Part shown: piece by piece, positions 1 through 12,104 of the stretch
Numbering within the stretch: position 1 is the stretch's first letter
How the letters are laid out: each line of letters starts with the position of its first letter
From: Syngnathus acus
Lineage: Eukaryota; Chordata; Actinopteri; Syngnathiformes; Syngnathidae
NCBI RefSeq assembly: GCF_901709675.1
Contig: NC_051102.1
Span: forward strand, 5,243,412-5,307,411
DNA length: 64,000 bases
Direction of reading: 5' to 3'
Translations under genes and position numbers: made by a program
The notes under the pieces: model-generated
Database searches by the model: none
Told to the model about the DNA's origin: nothing
The model's input: the letters and a program-made list of their open reading frames with translations, nothing else

Positions 1-62
1 CAATTTTATTTATTTATTTGGGATTCTTGATTTGAGTCGTGTAAATTATTCAAACCATCTAG

Positions 63-3000
63 GGCAAGTAAGAGTTAGAGTGGAGGAGACTTTTTACAGC
101 ATGGATCTGAGCCATCAGGAGGAAAAGGAAGACCTTCCTGGCAGGTTGGAAAAGAAAGTGTCTCCCACCCATAGCTGGATGTGTATTCTGTCGGGGGCAG
201 AGAATGTCTGTGTGAATGTGAGTAAGCAATTGGAGAAAAAAGGAAGGGGTGAGGTCCACATCCAGCTGTCTCACTCATCCCAACTACTCAATACCACAGG
301 TAATTAGTAATTATCACTTGATTCAATCAGATATACTTAGTATTCAATTACTGTGGTATTACACCCAGTGTTGAATTTAGTTCACTGCCATCATACGGTT
401 CTGGTATGTCCGATTTTTGCTCTCAGTCGAGGCAAACAATCAACCGAACGATGAAAAATTCATCAATTGGGTCACTCAAGGCACTACTGTATTTTCAGAA
501 TGAATTTTTCATTTCATCAACATTGCATACTAATCATTTCTTGTTGTGTGACTCTATTAGGGATTCCTACGAGTAGTCGTGTGCAGGTGAGTTGGGACCA
601 GGATGACAGTAGATTGTCAGCCTTTCTCCAACTGCAGGCTGGACCTGAGCATTTAAAAGGTGAGTTGAATGGTGGCAGGACAAAGCAGCTTGTGCCACGA
701 TGGGAAATCCTCTCAACATTGCAGCACAGAGTCAAAGCACTCCAGAGAAGAGGCATACCGAGCTCCATGCATGCCGCAGCGCATTGCGAGGTGTCCAAAA
801 CTATTTTCTTCTTATCCATTTCAGTATGGCTTTTCATTTGTTTGTGCCGGTTTCATTGATTTTGTTTTTCCCTAACAGATAGGTACAATTGGGTTGGACA
901 CAAGGCTGGTATTTCAAATGGAAGAGAATAAAATGATGGATGCCCTTTTAGTTGTCGGAACAAAAAACAACACCGCTGTATTCGCAGCATCCTTCTGGCA
1001 AGAGATAAACTTTCTGCGGGGGATCATACCTGCCATGTTGCAGGTCAGTTTTCCGCTTTTGCATTTTTCAACCGTGACTTGTTTTCGTTGATTTTCTTTT
1101 TGACATGGTTGCAATCCATCGTAAGCATAATGATTCCCGACCAACTCCTTGTGAAGATGTTTGAAAGTACAAAAAAAACCATCTTACTTTATTATTCCTA
1201 CATAAAAATAAGACTTCAGGGGCCTTGAGTTTGACACCTGTGTTTTATAGTTCGCATCCTTAATGTGCCGTCCCACAATGTTATTTTCTTTTCTAGTTTC
1301 TGCTTTGAACAACAAAGTCTGACAACATGCAGGGGGCTTTGTTTTCACAGATGAACTGCACAGGGGACACGGCCACAGACCATCTCTCCGCGCGGTGTTA
1401 TGGAGACGTGGCGGGTCGCCCAGTGGAGGTACGAGCATTTCGCTCTCATAGACCTCATAACAGGCTCTGCTACGCTATAGCACTTGCGCACCCAAGCCTC
1501 AGCGCTGAAGCTAAAGGCTGTTTGAGTCCAAATGGTCAGAGGGAGTTCAAAGCGAACATCTCTCATTCATCTGTCGTACTGTCGAGTTCTTACGGAGCGC
1601 CGACAAAATGTGCCCTCAGACTGCTTCTCCGACCTGGGCCTCAGAGATGGGCCTTGGGGATTGGATTGGTGGTGGACTCGTGGAGGACTGACTTGAATTT
1701 GGGAATGAGAGTGGAGAAGGGCGGGCTGTATGGCTGGCATGGACAACTTGAATACGGAGGTCACCAGATGATAGAGAAAGCTGAGATGATTGGTCGTGTG
1801 AGGTTGGAAAGCTGGTGTCACATCTGGGCAGATGTTAGGACATTGTGGGATTCAGTCAGTTCGACTCTGCTGGTGTCTTTGCGATGCAAAGGGAAGGGAA
1901 GGTTAGTGCTGGAGCAGATTAGAAGACTCCACCAGAATGAAATACAGAAGACGTCTTTAATGGCACACGGACAAGCTGTGAAAGATGGACTGAAAGCTGC
2001 TCTTCACTTCCAAAACCATCAAGACTCCATCCATTGCCTCTTCTCTCAGCTAATGAAGGAACGGAAAGCTGAAGGGCAGCATCAATGGGCCTCGCTCTTC
2101 TGTGCTTTTGAGTCCTCCCCCTCACTCAGGATGACGCTTCACCAAAACGTGTCTCTCGGAGTAGCAAGTGATGAATGTTCCATGCTTCTGCTGAATCAAC
2201 AAAGGAGAGGAGAGGACAGGAGGAGCCAGTGGAATTTTTGGGGTCATCAGCAATGTGTCTTACTGAAGGTTAGACAGGAAACAAGATGCATGTCACAAAT
2301 CTTGTTTCCTCGCTAAAGGAAAGCAGCGGAGACATTTTCATACTGGACATGACTCACTACTTTCCATTTGAGTCGAATTGATGTTTACTCCTTTACAAAG
2401 CGAATTATTCAAATGCATTCTTCCTTTTTGTTTTTACAGACGCTCCAACCCTCACAGACATCAATGAACATCTCCATCAATCGTTCTGGTTCCTCTACAA
2501 ATGTCAGCATTGATCTCGTAGCTCAAGATGAACAGAAAGGCAGCATGAAGTTGTTGCTCACTTTTCAGCCTCGACTTTGTTTGAACACATCGGTCCAGCA
2601 CTCTGTGGAGGCAATACAAGCACTGGGGATTCCTTCGAATGGAGCGTTGCTCGTCAGTCTCTCAGCAACACACCCGCCTTTTATGAAGGTTGGTCTGGAG
2701 ATTGGAAATTGTCACTTCAGTGGCCTTTTGAATAAGTCTTCGGAAGCAGAGAGCAACAGATTTTCTTACAGTGTCGAGGTGGCCAACTATTGCCCAGTCC
2801 TAAAGGTAAGAAACAGTGAACAGCATTGTGAAGATTTTTTATTTGGCTTGTTCTCCTATGTAAGGGGTCCCTGGACTGAAAAACATTGAGTGGTCTGCAT
2901 GAATAAGTGTGACAACTATGCAACACAAGCAAGCCACAAACGTTCTTCTCATCATGTTTCCTCTTCCTCAGGGAACGTTCATTCCTGCGACCCTGGTTCT

Positions 3001-6000
3001 TCACGGGTCTTTGTCAGGGGACCCATGCAGGCGTATGATCAGCTCCTCTCTGAGGGCAGACAAGCAAGAGCTCACTTTTCAGCTACGGGATTCCTGCAGC
3101 TCCCCGCATCTCTCTGCAACTCTTACCCACAATATGTCAGGGTTGAGGAGCCGAGGTGTTCCTCCGATGGTCATCGTTGAGGCCACTGCTCCAGGAGGCG
3201 CTGAGCAGACCGGGGCTCTGTTCCTTAAAGCTGGAACTTGTCAGATAAGATTTGTTGAGGACCAAGACAGAGCACGGCAGTTCTGGGCTCTGCAGTCGGA
3301 TTGCCCAACGTTACAGGTATGCTTTTGGGGAAAAATACTCAAAACTATTTCCAATGACCAATTTTTTTTAAATTTCACCTCAGACTCAGTTGAACGGATC
3401 AGCATGGCGGGAGGCTGATGGCAAATGGGCAGTCACGGTGGACGCAAATTTGGACGGCAAAAAGAGTTTCCTGCAGCTTGTTGCACAGGCATGGCCAGAG
3501 TTAAGTGTGGAGGTTGAGTTGAGGCACAAGCTTCCTGCTCTGGGACATTTCCCCGAACACACCAAAGTGATGGTAATGGGCAAGCTTGGCAAACAACAAT
3601 GTGCCGCAGAGGCCCTCTTTCGATTTGATGAATGTGCCGTGAGAGCCAGAGGATTTGTGATGTCACGTTCTGGCCTGCAGGGCTCACTTGTGTACCACAA
3701 CAACTGCAGTGTCATTCAGGTATATGCACAATGTCATTTCCACAATTGCCTCATGTTTGTTTGAATTCCTCACATGTGTGCTTTCTAGGAGTGGGGTAGT
3801 CCAGACATGATGCAGGCATCTGGATCCTTGATTGTTACCCCAATTTATGCTGAATCGCAAGTTTCCATGGCGATCGACAATGCTGAGATGCATTCGTTAG
3901 TTGCTCTTAAAAAAAACAAGGTTTGAAATTCATACTAGAGAATGCAATTTCTGTAGTCATAGTAAAGTAAAGCTGTGAAATTGTTGAAGTGGGCGTACAA
4001 GTTGGAATGGTTTGAATCATTTGTAAAATGTTTAGTCAGCGTACAAAATGTTATTTTGTGAATGTTGTCATGGAGAATGCGGAAGATTGAATAATGTGGG
4101 AATTTTCAGGATGTGAAAAGTAGTTCCCAAGGAATGAGAAATGTTTTTGTTCAAAGTCTCATTTGCTCAAATGTTGTCTTGTTTTTTTGTGGAAAATGTG
4201 AAATTGGGAAAAACAAGAGACTTTTTGGATTTTCTCTGAAGTCTTAAATTTTGTCAACGTTTGAAAATTTCAATGGCTTAACTCGGTTGAGATATACGTG
4301 GAAGGAGTACGGGAGAATTCATATTTGTTGTTTTTGGTGCACAATAACTGATAGTTGTGCAGAATTCACCCAACAAACAATCGGATCCTCTGAGATCCAT
4401 AAGACCACTTTTTTTTTTTTTTATTCCCCAGGCACACAATGAGGTAACGCTTCATTTCAACCACTCCATGCCCCTGTTAAAGAAGCTCGGTCTCACGACT
4501 GACACAGAAATGTCTCTGAGTTCTGGGACTCATGACAATCAGTCATATTATTACAGGATACACTGCAGAGCACAGAACCAAAAGGTAAGAAGATTGTGAA
4601 ATGTATTGCTATACTTTTTGAAAATCAAAATTGCCCTGTCTGCATTACAGTTAGATCAAGAGACGATCATGGAGAAAGCGCATCAGACAGTTCTTGTCAA
4701 GAGTCATTTCCAACATACACTGAGTTACCTAAATTCAGTGGGAATCCCTGGCAACAGCAGTATCCAGGTAATTTTAGCCAATCACCAACTTTGACAATTA
4801 AAGAGGCAATATTTCCGATACTAACTTGTGCGTTGATTATATAGTTGCAGATTGGGTCCTCTGAGGGGAAGACTCTAACCGTAAATGCCCGATTTGGACA
4901 TCAGCGAGCAGGACTGAGGCTAAATATGAAATGTTTTCCCGTGAGCAAAGAAATACAAGCAATCATATGGCAGAGTTCATCGTGGCTACAGCAAAGAGGA
5001 ATACCGCACAATATCGAGGTACGGTATATGTAGAACAACAGTGGCATGCATTTCAAACAGTCATGTAAAGATTTTTTTTTTTTTTTTATTGTGTTTTTTT
5101 TTTATATTGAACTAACATTTTTTGGGAATGGAATATGTTTTTTTTAAATAGAAACGAATTGTTGCTCACAAAGGTGACATAAGAGTCTATGCATAAATGT
5201 ATTTATGTTTTTATTTATTTGTCTTGAAGGGCTTATGTTCCATTCAAGGGACATTGTCCCAGCTTCTGTCCAAGGCGCAGGTTACTGTAGATGGGCATAA
5301 GCTGCTGGACTCTGGTCTGAATATGAGCTTGGTTGATGGACGTCTGGCTGTACTTCTCTCCTACTCTCCCTCGCCTTCAAATCAAACATGGAAATATTTC
5401 AGTCTCAACACTGCAGTGACCATGCACTTTAAAGGTCAGATTGATTTAACAACTGGAATCAGAATATTAAAAAAAGCATCCAAGGAAGGGGAAATCAAAA
5501 GCTCTCCCATACACACTACCTAGCGACTGGAGTTATTCCGTGACCATGCTTTGTAACTCAAAACACTAGTCTCTCAAATCATCTTTCTGCATTGAAATGA
5601 ATAGAAATGCCGTTAATCCGTTCCAGACCCCCCCCTCCTCCAAAAACCAACAACCAAAATATTCATTTGAATCTCTCGTAGTGAGTCATTCATTTGTATA
5701 CATTTTTTATTAAATCCTTATCAAATATTTTGTATCTTGTTATGAGGTGGCATCTTCTCTACAGGTCCTGTAAGGAGCATCTCAGCGCTTGCTCATAATC
5801 ATGATTGGAGCATTCGCTTGGTTGGAGATGTTGCAGGCTGGGGGTTACAGGGAGTGACCAAAGAGGGCAGAGTTACTCTCAAGCATACGAGAGCTGGAGA
5901 CTCCAGTCCTGCCTTGCAGGTAGTAAACCTTAAAATCACAGAGCAGAAGGCTTCAACCACGACTATTTGTAGATCACCAACCATCTCTGTGTTTGTTCAT

Positions 6001-9000
6001 TTAGGTTGAAGCATGGGGAAGACTGTCTGGGTCACAGCTGAAGTGCTCCATGGCAGTGAACCCTGAACTCATGTCCTCACTTGCAATCATCATCCAAGGA
6101 CATCATCTCCCCAACAGGTAGGCGTGCAAATAATACATAGATTAATGTGTGCAAATAATAGATGACAAAATGTGGTTTTGTCCAGCAAGGACCTGATGGT
6201 GAAGGTGGTCCAGAGTATTCCCAAAATGCAGATCTACTTACCAGCACAACTCAGTTTCCACTCACAGGTCGGTTGTATCGGTCAGTAACGACCGAGGCAG
6301 ACTTGACATCTGGTAACAAATGATCTGCCTCCTCCTATCTAGTTCAACCAATCCCGGTCCGGTGTGGGAGGTTCGGTGGAGGTGCTGTCCGGCAAGAGGC
6401 GACTATGGAGCCTTGGGGAGTTGGCGGTAATTGACAGTGGATACAGACATTGTCTGGAGCTCAAACACTCGTACCCTCAGGTATTGTTGATATTTTGTAC
6501 ACCGGCATTTTATCTGTGCCAGGATACGGCTTCACCTGGTGCTTCTCAGTGGTAGCAGTTTTTCAAATACCCTGGCAGGCAATATTGTACTTCCAATAGA
6601 GTATGACATTAAAAGAGTGCCACGCATCACTCGGAATTGTTTGCATTTTATAGTTGAAGCTGCTTCCAAGGACTGTTGCGCTGAAGACTATATATGAAGC
6701 CAGGAACTGGAGTTACCTCGTGCAACACGGAGCCTTGTGGGGAAAGCAGGAGTTCACTTTGTCAGGGCTTTACACAGCACCTCCATCACCGGAGAGCGGG
6801 AATCGGACCCTAAAAGGTAAGTAAAAAGGGAGGGCTGAGTTGTTGTAAAACTCTCTATGGCTGTATTATACTGCCCCTAGTTGGTCAATGTGCACACATC
6901 AGAACCTTTTCAAATTATTTTATTATTATTTTTATTATGAATTAAATACTCTATCATTTTCCTTTCACACGGATCTCTTTATTAATATGCTGCAGCATAT
7001 TGGTTGGGATCACTGCTGTATTCACTGGAACATTTGGTGTTTCATCCATTTTTTATGTTCTGCGTTTTCTCAGCCTTTTATCAACTTTCAGATGTTTTTT
7101 TTTTTTTAAATCATGTTCAGTGTACAGTTTTTGACTATACTGTGATTGATTGTAGTTCAGATCAAGTGCCAGCCTCGTTTGATCAATTTGGATGTAGCAC
7201 TGGAGCGATCCTTCCAAGGCCATCTGGACAGCATTTCTCTAGACTGGATGAGACATGGTCGACTGGAACAGGTGGCGTTTCAACACAATGAAACTGATGA
7301 CTGTCATCTTTTTTCTTGGGGAAAACACATTTGTTGTCACATTTGGCTTTTGTCTGTTTCAAGATCAGAGCTCTCGGTTTGTGGAGTCAATCTAAGGAGA
7401 TGAATGAGACCAAGTTGGAGCTGAAACAGCCCTTCTCGTCATTTGCTAGCCAGATTTCCCTTCACACGCTCACGCACAACGCTGCGCGCAGCTTCCAGCA
7501 GATGGTGGGACATGTTTATGTTCATACCATACATTTATACTTGAGTAAAATATTCTTCTTTAATTGTGATCAAAAGTACTGTTTACATGTGTGGGGTGGT
7601 TGGAGTGGGTCATAAATCTTCCACATAAATGAGTGTATCCTTATTTGACTATTTTTGCTCAACTCAGACCCAGCTGTCATTGGTCAGTGGAATGCCAGTC
7701 AACGTTTCTATCAGCCTAAACAAACGATGGCAGCACAACTCCAGCAGGGGGCAGGCATGTGCTCAGTTGTCATCCCAAACGGTGGGGGAAGCAAATATGT
7801 CAATCTTAATTCATCAAGGTTTCATCTTTATTCTGAACCTATTAATAGTATATTTGTGTGTAGATGGCGGTGTCTCCTGTCAAGGGTTGTGTCTCACTTA
7901 GCCAGGAAGGAAACCTGTTCTCACAAAATGCTGAGCTACGATGGGGCAACAGGAGTGTAAAACAAGGCATAAAGTATCAGGTACGCACACTTTGCAAAAG
8001 CTTGTACTTCTAATGATGATAAATTCTCCTTCTTTTTGCATATCGAATTATTTTGTGTTTCTTTTAGAAAGGTGCACGAGGAATGCACAGCCTCCACGTG
8101 AACGTCGGCCTGGACAAGGTGTCTCCTGCACCTTGTCCCTCACATTCAGTCTTAACTAAAATCCAAAGCAATCTCAGAGATCGCTTTGAATACACAGTTT
8201 TGCTAGCCCTCTGCCCCCCACAGCCTGTAAGTATACGACTTCCTGTCAGGTAACTGATGTAAAAAAAATAACAATGCCATCTAAATTTCAATGGAGAAAA
8301 TTGATTCGGGTAAATCGAGTTAGCTGCTAGGTCACGGAACAAAATTCAGCGCTAATGTATCAACATCTGTACTGTACTCTTTCCTTGTGTGTTTGTGTCT
8401 TTCAGACTGTGACGTGGTCAGGATCCCACAGGCTGAACTCCGGAGAGGAGTTGTTTTACACGCAGTCTCGTCTGTCCGTAACGGGACGCCCCAACCTGTG
8501 CAGCCTCACGCTCGCCCTGACCAACTCGTCTACTGCTCAGCGCTCCAATGTGACTCTCTTTACTGAGGTAAATCAAAATTTGGGAACTCTCTATTTCTGC
8601 TAGTAAAATTGATTTGTTGTTGAAATTCCTCCTTGAGTGACAATAACGAGTATCGTCCATCCATCAGTCCAGGATGGGGAATTGGAGTGTGGAGGTAGGA
8701 GGCAGTGTTTTGTCATGGCTCCAGGGGTCTGGTCTTCTTGTACGCGCTAGACTGGACCACAGAGAGGAGATGTGGTTGAATAGCACAAAGGAGGGAAGAT
8801 GCATTCAGACCACTGCAGGTTATAAAAACGGTACAGAATGAGACGCATAATTGAATATACTGCACCTGATTCATAATAAAGTGTCCAGTTAGTATAGTAC
8901 ACTGTATATTATCTATTTGTGTATGTATAGGTACTGGGCTGAGGGAGAACCTTTCTGTGGTGGCATGTTTGGGAACAAGTCACAATTTGATGCTGGATGT

Positions 9001-11840
9001 ACAAAAAAGAGATGGCAGCAGCCAAGTGGAAACTTTGGCAAGTCTGACTGCGGGAGCAGCCCATCAAAAAATGACACTGAGAGCAAGCGGCTGTGTGGAG
9101 AGCCTTACTGCAGTTGAGGTATCACTGCTTCTGATATGTTACAGCATTTCAGCAAGCATAGATATGCTCCACTCATTGGATATAATACAAAAAATACTGA
9201 GACAGAGAAAGTCAAATCAAGTTGACCTCAAGAGTCAAATCTTTGTGAGTCTTTTTACATGACGTATTTCATGTTTTTTTTTTTAAAGACACGAATTCAA
9301 GCTGTCAGCTCCCAGGTCAGAAAGAAGTTGTTGGAGAGAATCAAGATCATGAAATATCTCCTTGCTGAATTTAAACAACAGGTGACTAACTGGCTAATAT
9401 GTTGCAAATATCTCATGAGAATTTATTGGCACTCACGGACGTTGTTTTGAATTCCTTTCTTTCCCGATGTCTCAATTTCTTAGCATCGGTGAATAATGTC
9501 TCGCCACAAAATAAAACATTTTTACAAGCAGTTTTCCTTCTCTCCACTCCAGAGACAGCGAGTTGCTCCAAGAGCTGAGCGCCATTCCTTTCTTTCCCAA
9601 TGTCTCAATTTCGTAGCAATTGTGAAATATGTTGTTATGCCGCAAAATAAAACATTTTACAAGCAGTTTTCCTTCTCTCCAGTCCAGAGACAGTGAGTTG
9701 CTCCAAGAGCTGAGCGCCATGCCTCTGCTTCTTGCCCAACAAGCCGAGTCCCTTTTGGGACACGGAAGCAAGAGTTCGTCGGCTCAGTGGTACGGTAGCT
9801 CCCTTCGGTATCTCGTCACCACGAGCCTGCCTCGTTGTCTCAACCTTTTACAGCACACCTCGCTGCTGGGACAGATGGAGCTGAAGAGTAAGTCACCAGA
9901 TAGCTATCAAAGCAGCACCAGCAGTATTTTGATAACAAGATGTTTGCTGTGCACAGGGCCCCTGGCCACTCTCGCAGGCGTGTACCAGGATGTTAAAGGC
10001 CAGCGGGTGGACGATGTGTGGAGGCAGGCTGTCGTTTTGTGGACTGACAAACTTCTGCAGGCCTCGCCCGTTTTGCTGAAGAGCCCTCAGCTAAGGCCAC
10101 TAGCGCGAGGAAGCATGACTGTGCTCAGCCGTGCCGTGGATTTTGTAAGAAACTCTCTCGATACGTCTTTTTCTTATTAATATCATGCTGCTGATTTTCC
10201 ATCATTTCACATTTATTAGGCAGGCCAACAGACGTACCACTGGGTGGAAAGCAAAATGGCAGTGGCTCTTTCTGGGCTCAGGAAACAACTAGCATCACTC
10301 TATAAATACTCCGCCAGGTACTTCACTCGTGTCTCGGAAATATGTGAGGAGAAATGTAGTTCATGGAAATGTGTTCATTTGTCTACCCAGTGAGTGTTCT
10401 GTGGCTGTGTCTATATGGTTGCCCCCTCTGCCCTGGAGCCGTGTGTCTGAAGCCGGTCTGGTGGGGATCCTTTTAGAAGAGTGTCTTCTGAAGCCCCTGC
10501 AAAGCCTCGCCTCAATTCAACCCACTGCTGAACTTTACCGCCTCAAGAGGAGGATCATGGACAGCCCATTTATTTGTAAGAACCACTTGTCATTCAGTCT
10601 TATGAACTCTGCTCCTTACATTTGAATTTTGTCCCCCCCTTCCAACAGACCAAGCTCTGCTCGTGGCAGATCAATTTGTAGTAACGTTCGATGGCCATCT
10701 TTATGAGCTGCCAAGCTCGTGCCCATTTCTACTGGCCCAAGATACCAGTGCTGACCCCTCATTCACACTTGTGCTCAATTCAAATCCACACAACCTCCTT
10801 TTGCTCAGGTTGAATAATAGCACTGTCAGCATTCAGCGCAATGGACAGGTATAGGACAATTCTCCATGACGTCACACATTCTTTCAGAAGTTGTAAGAGT
10901 TGTTTGTGCTACAGGTGAAGGTTCAATGCAACAACACTGTGACACACATGTGGCGAAGCCATGGGGGTGTCACTGTCCATAGGGGATCGCACATCGTGGA
11001 GGTGTCCAATCACAACGGCGTGTCAGTCTTATGCGACCTGAGGATCGAGTTGTGCAGCTTGACTCTCGACGGATGGTCGCACGGTAGGAAAGATGTGCTT
11101 GTTTAAATGTGTCAGCTCTCATCGCTCGCAATCAAAGCAAACAATCGACCGAATGGCGAAGAAAGACTCTTAAGTCAGGTCACTCGTATCTCAAGGTACA
11201 TCGACTGGTGCGTTGGGGACCAATGACAACGAAGCGGGCAATGATTCACCTTTGCGTGATGGTTCCCAAGCTGAAAATATGAAGGAGTTTTTCTACAACT
11301 GGCAGGTAAGTCTGATGTTTATTTTTTTGCACCCAATTTACCATACTATAACTTCTGGTTAAAATCGAGAGTATATATCTATATGCTCTGTGCCTAGATG
11401 AACTCAGAGTGTGCGAGACCAACAGCTAACATGGAATTTGTAGCCACGAGTGCAGTGACGTGTGACTTTCTTTTCTCCTCGCCTGATTCTCCTCTAAGTC
11501 CCTGTTTCAGGGTGGTGAGTATGAAAGCTGCTAGAATTGGTTGTTTGGTGAGGTTGATCCGCGTCGTCAGCAGGTTGCAACGCAGGCGCTGGAAGTGATT
11601 TGTGTGCGTCTGCGCTATCAGGTGGATCCTGGCCAGTTCTCCTCGGTTTGCGAGTCAAGCTCCTCCACGGCTCCTTGTCGATTAGCGTCTGCTTTTGTTC
11701 ATCTGTGCCAACGCAACTACGTCCCCCTTGAGGTGCCGGTTCAGTGCGGTAAGTCAGGCCCTCGTATTCATCCACTTTTTGCGAATAGTTTATATTTCTT
11801 CTGATTTTTTTTTTTTTTTTTTTTCCCAGTGCAAGGTTAA
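63..11840 (+). CDS. Large lipid-transfer protein (apolipoprotein B/apolipophorin/vitellogenin superfamily) with C-terminal VWD domain, 5' partial
   Basis: Member of the large lipid transfer protein superfamily, inferred secreted; such proteins carry lipid in lipoprotein particles. The N-terminal vitellogenin-type domain lies upstream, so only about 2,240 C-terminal residues are seen. Exons by hand: 63-299, 561-790, 879-1043, 1351-2268, 2440-2805, 2972-3316, 3384-3719, 3789-3920, 4432-4584, 4651-4767, 4851-5018, 5230-5434, 5765-5919, 6005-6117, 6186-6267, 6343-6480, 6654-6816, 7156-7271, 7364-7504, 7668-7781, 7864-7980, 8068-8226, 8406-8567, 8668-8818, 8931-9118, 9289-9381, 9683-9887, 9957-10144, 10220-10317, 10391-10575, 10649-10848, 10915-11083, 11196-11305, 11398-11514, 11574-11748, 11830-11840. 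Phases agree throughout except for a weak donor at 7782. Many modules share H-x4-L-x3-GIP and exon ends of the form C-x-x-hydrophobic-(K/Q). After a helical stretch, 10649-11748 reads as VWD (FVVTFDGHLYELP; GALGTNDNEA; DPGQFSSVC). The final exon adds only Gln-Gly plus a split Val before TAA. The superfamily is clear; orthology is not. Confidence 0.85.
1219..1242 (-). mobile_element. hAT-like terminal fragment
   Basis: GGGGCCTTGAGTTTGACACC followed by TGTG, inside an intron, is the reverse complement of a CACAGGTGTCAAACT-type end found again at 44565. This resembles common vertebrate hAT-derived repeat termini. It is too short for secure classification. Confidence 0.35.
2440..3719 (+). repeat. 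Three successive whole-module exons in the lipid-transfer gene
   Basis: Exons 2440-2805, 2972-3316 and 3384-3719 encode 122, 115 and 112 residues. All have phase-0 borders. Each holds an amphipathic strand region, then an H-x4-L helix-like segment ending in GIP, GVP or a diverged form, then a Cys-containing strand. Each ends with Cys followed by three or four residues and Lys or Gln (CPVLK, CPTLQ, CSVIQ). The pattern indicates internal exon duplication. Neighbouring modules are carried either in one long exon (1351-2268) or split over two or three short exons, so introns have been gained or lost since duplication. Confidence 0.7.
9451..9718 (+). repeat. Direct tandem duplication spanning an intron end and exon start
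   Basis: Two nearly identical units of about 134 bp, 9451-9583 and 9584-9718, lie head to tail. Each begins ATTCCTTTCTTTCCC and ends in CTCCAAGAGCTGAGCGCC. Each carries an AATAAA-containing stretch, a pyrimidine tract, a splice acceptor and the first ~10 codons of the following exon. Only the second copy continues into the open exon 9683-9887. The first copy therefore looks like a decoy acceptor created by a recent duplication. Confidence 0.85.
10649..11748 (+). other. Region encoding the von Willebrand factor D domain of the lipid-transfer protein
   Basis: Five exons encode a VWD module: an opening FVVTFDGHLYELP, a conserved Cys in SSCPFLLA, a middle segment around VKVQCNNTV, a GALGTNDNEAGND motif and paired cysteines near the end (DPGQFSSVC). 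This fits the C-terminal VWD of vitellogenins and apolipophorins; vertebrate ApoB lacks one. That argues against simple ApoB orthology. Confidence 0.8.
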
Positions 11841-12048
11841 AGATGGAACAAATTTTTGAAGAGCCAAAATAAGACATTCATGCCTTGTTTGCTGCTGCTG
11901 CTGCAACTGTTTCTACTTTTATAGCCCTAGTTTGGGACATTCTTACAACTTTATACAGACAGATGAATGTGAATAACTAAAAATAGCAATCTGTTAATAG
12001 TTTTTTTTCCCCCATGTTGTACAAACAATGAAGACAACTTTAACTTGT

Positions 12049-12057
12049 TTTATTAAA
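12049..12057. terminator. Overlapping poly(A) signals of two convergent genes
   Basis: The sequence TTTATTAAA gives ATTAAA on the plus strand (12052-12057), about 210 bases after the lipid-transfer stop codon. It gives AATAAA on the minus strand (12054-12049), about 50 bases after the atp6v0d2 stop. The two hexamers share three bases. Use in vivo is inferred from spacing only. Confidence 0.5.
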
Positions 12058-12104
12058 TTCAGTTGTTTTTCACGTGTCTCATCCACATCTTTACCGTTTA
12101 CCCC

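Noticed and set aside
9145-9245. Helical-looking open stretch (ASIDMLHSLDIIQKILRQ) between two lipid-transfer exons
   Set aside because: The available acceptors give a stop or the wrong phase after the exon ending at 9118; kept as intron.
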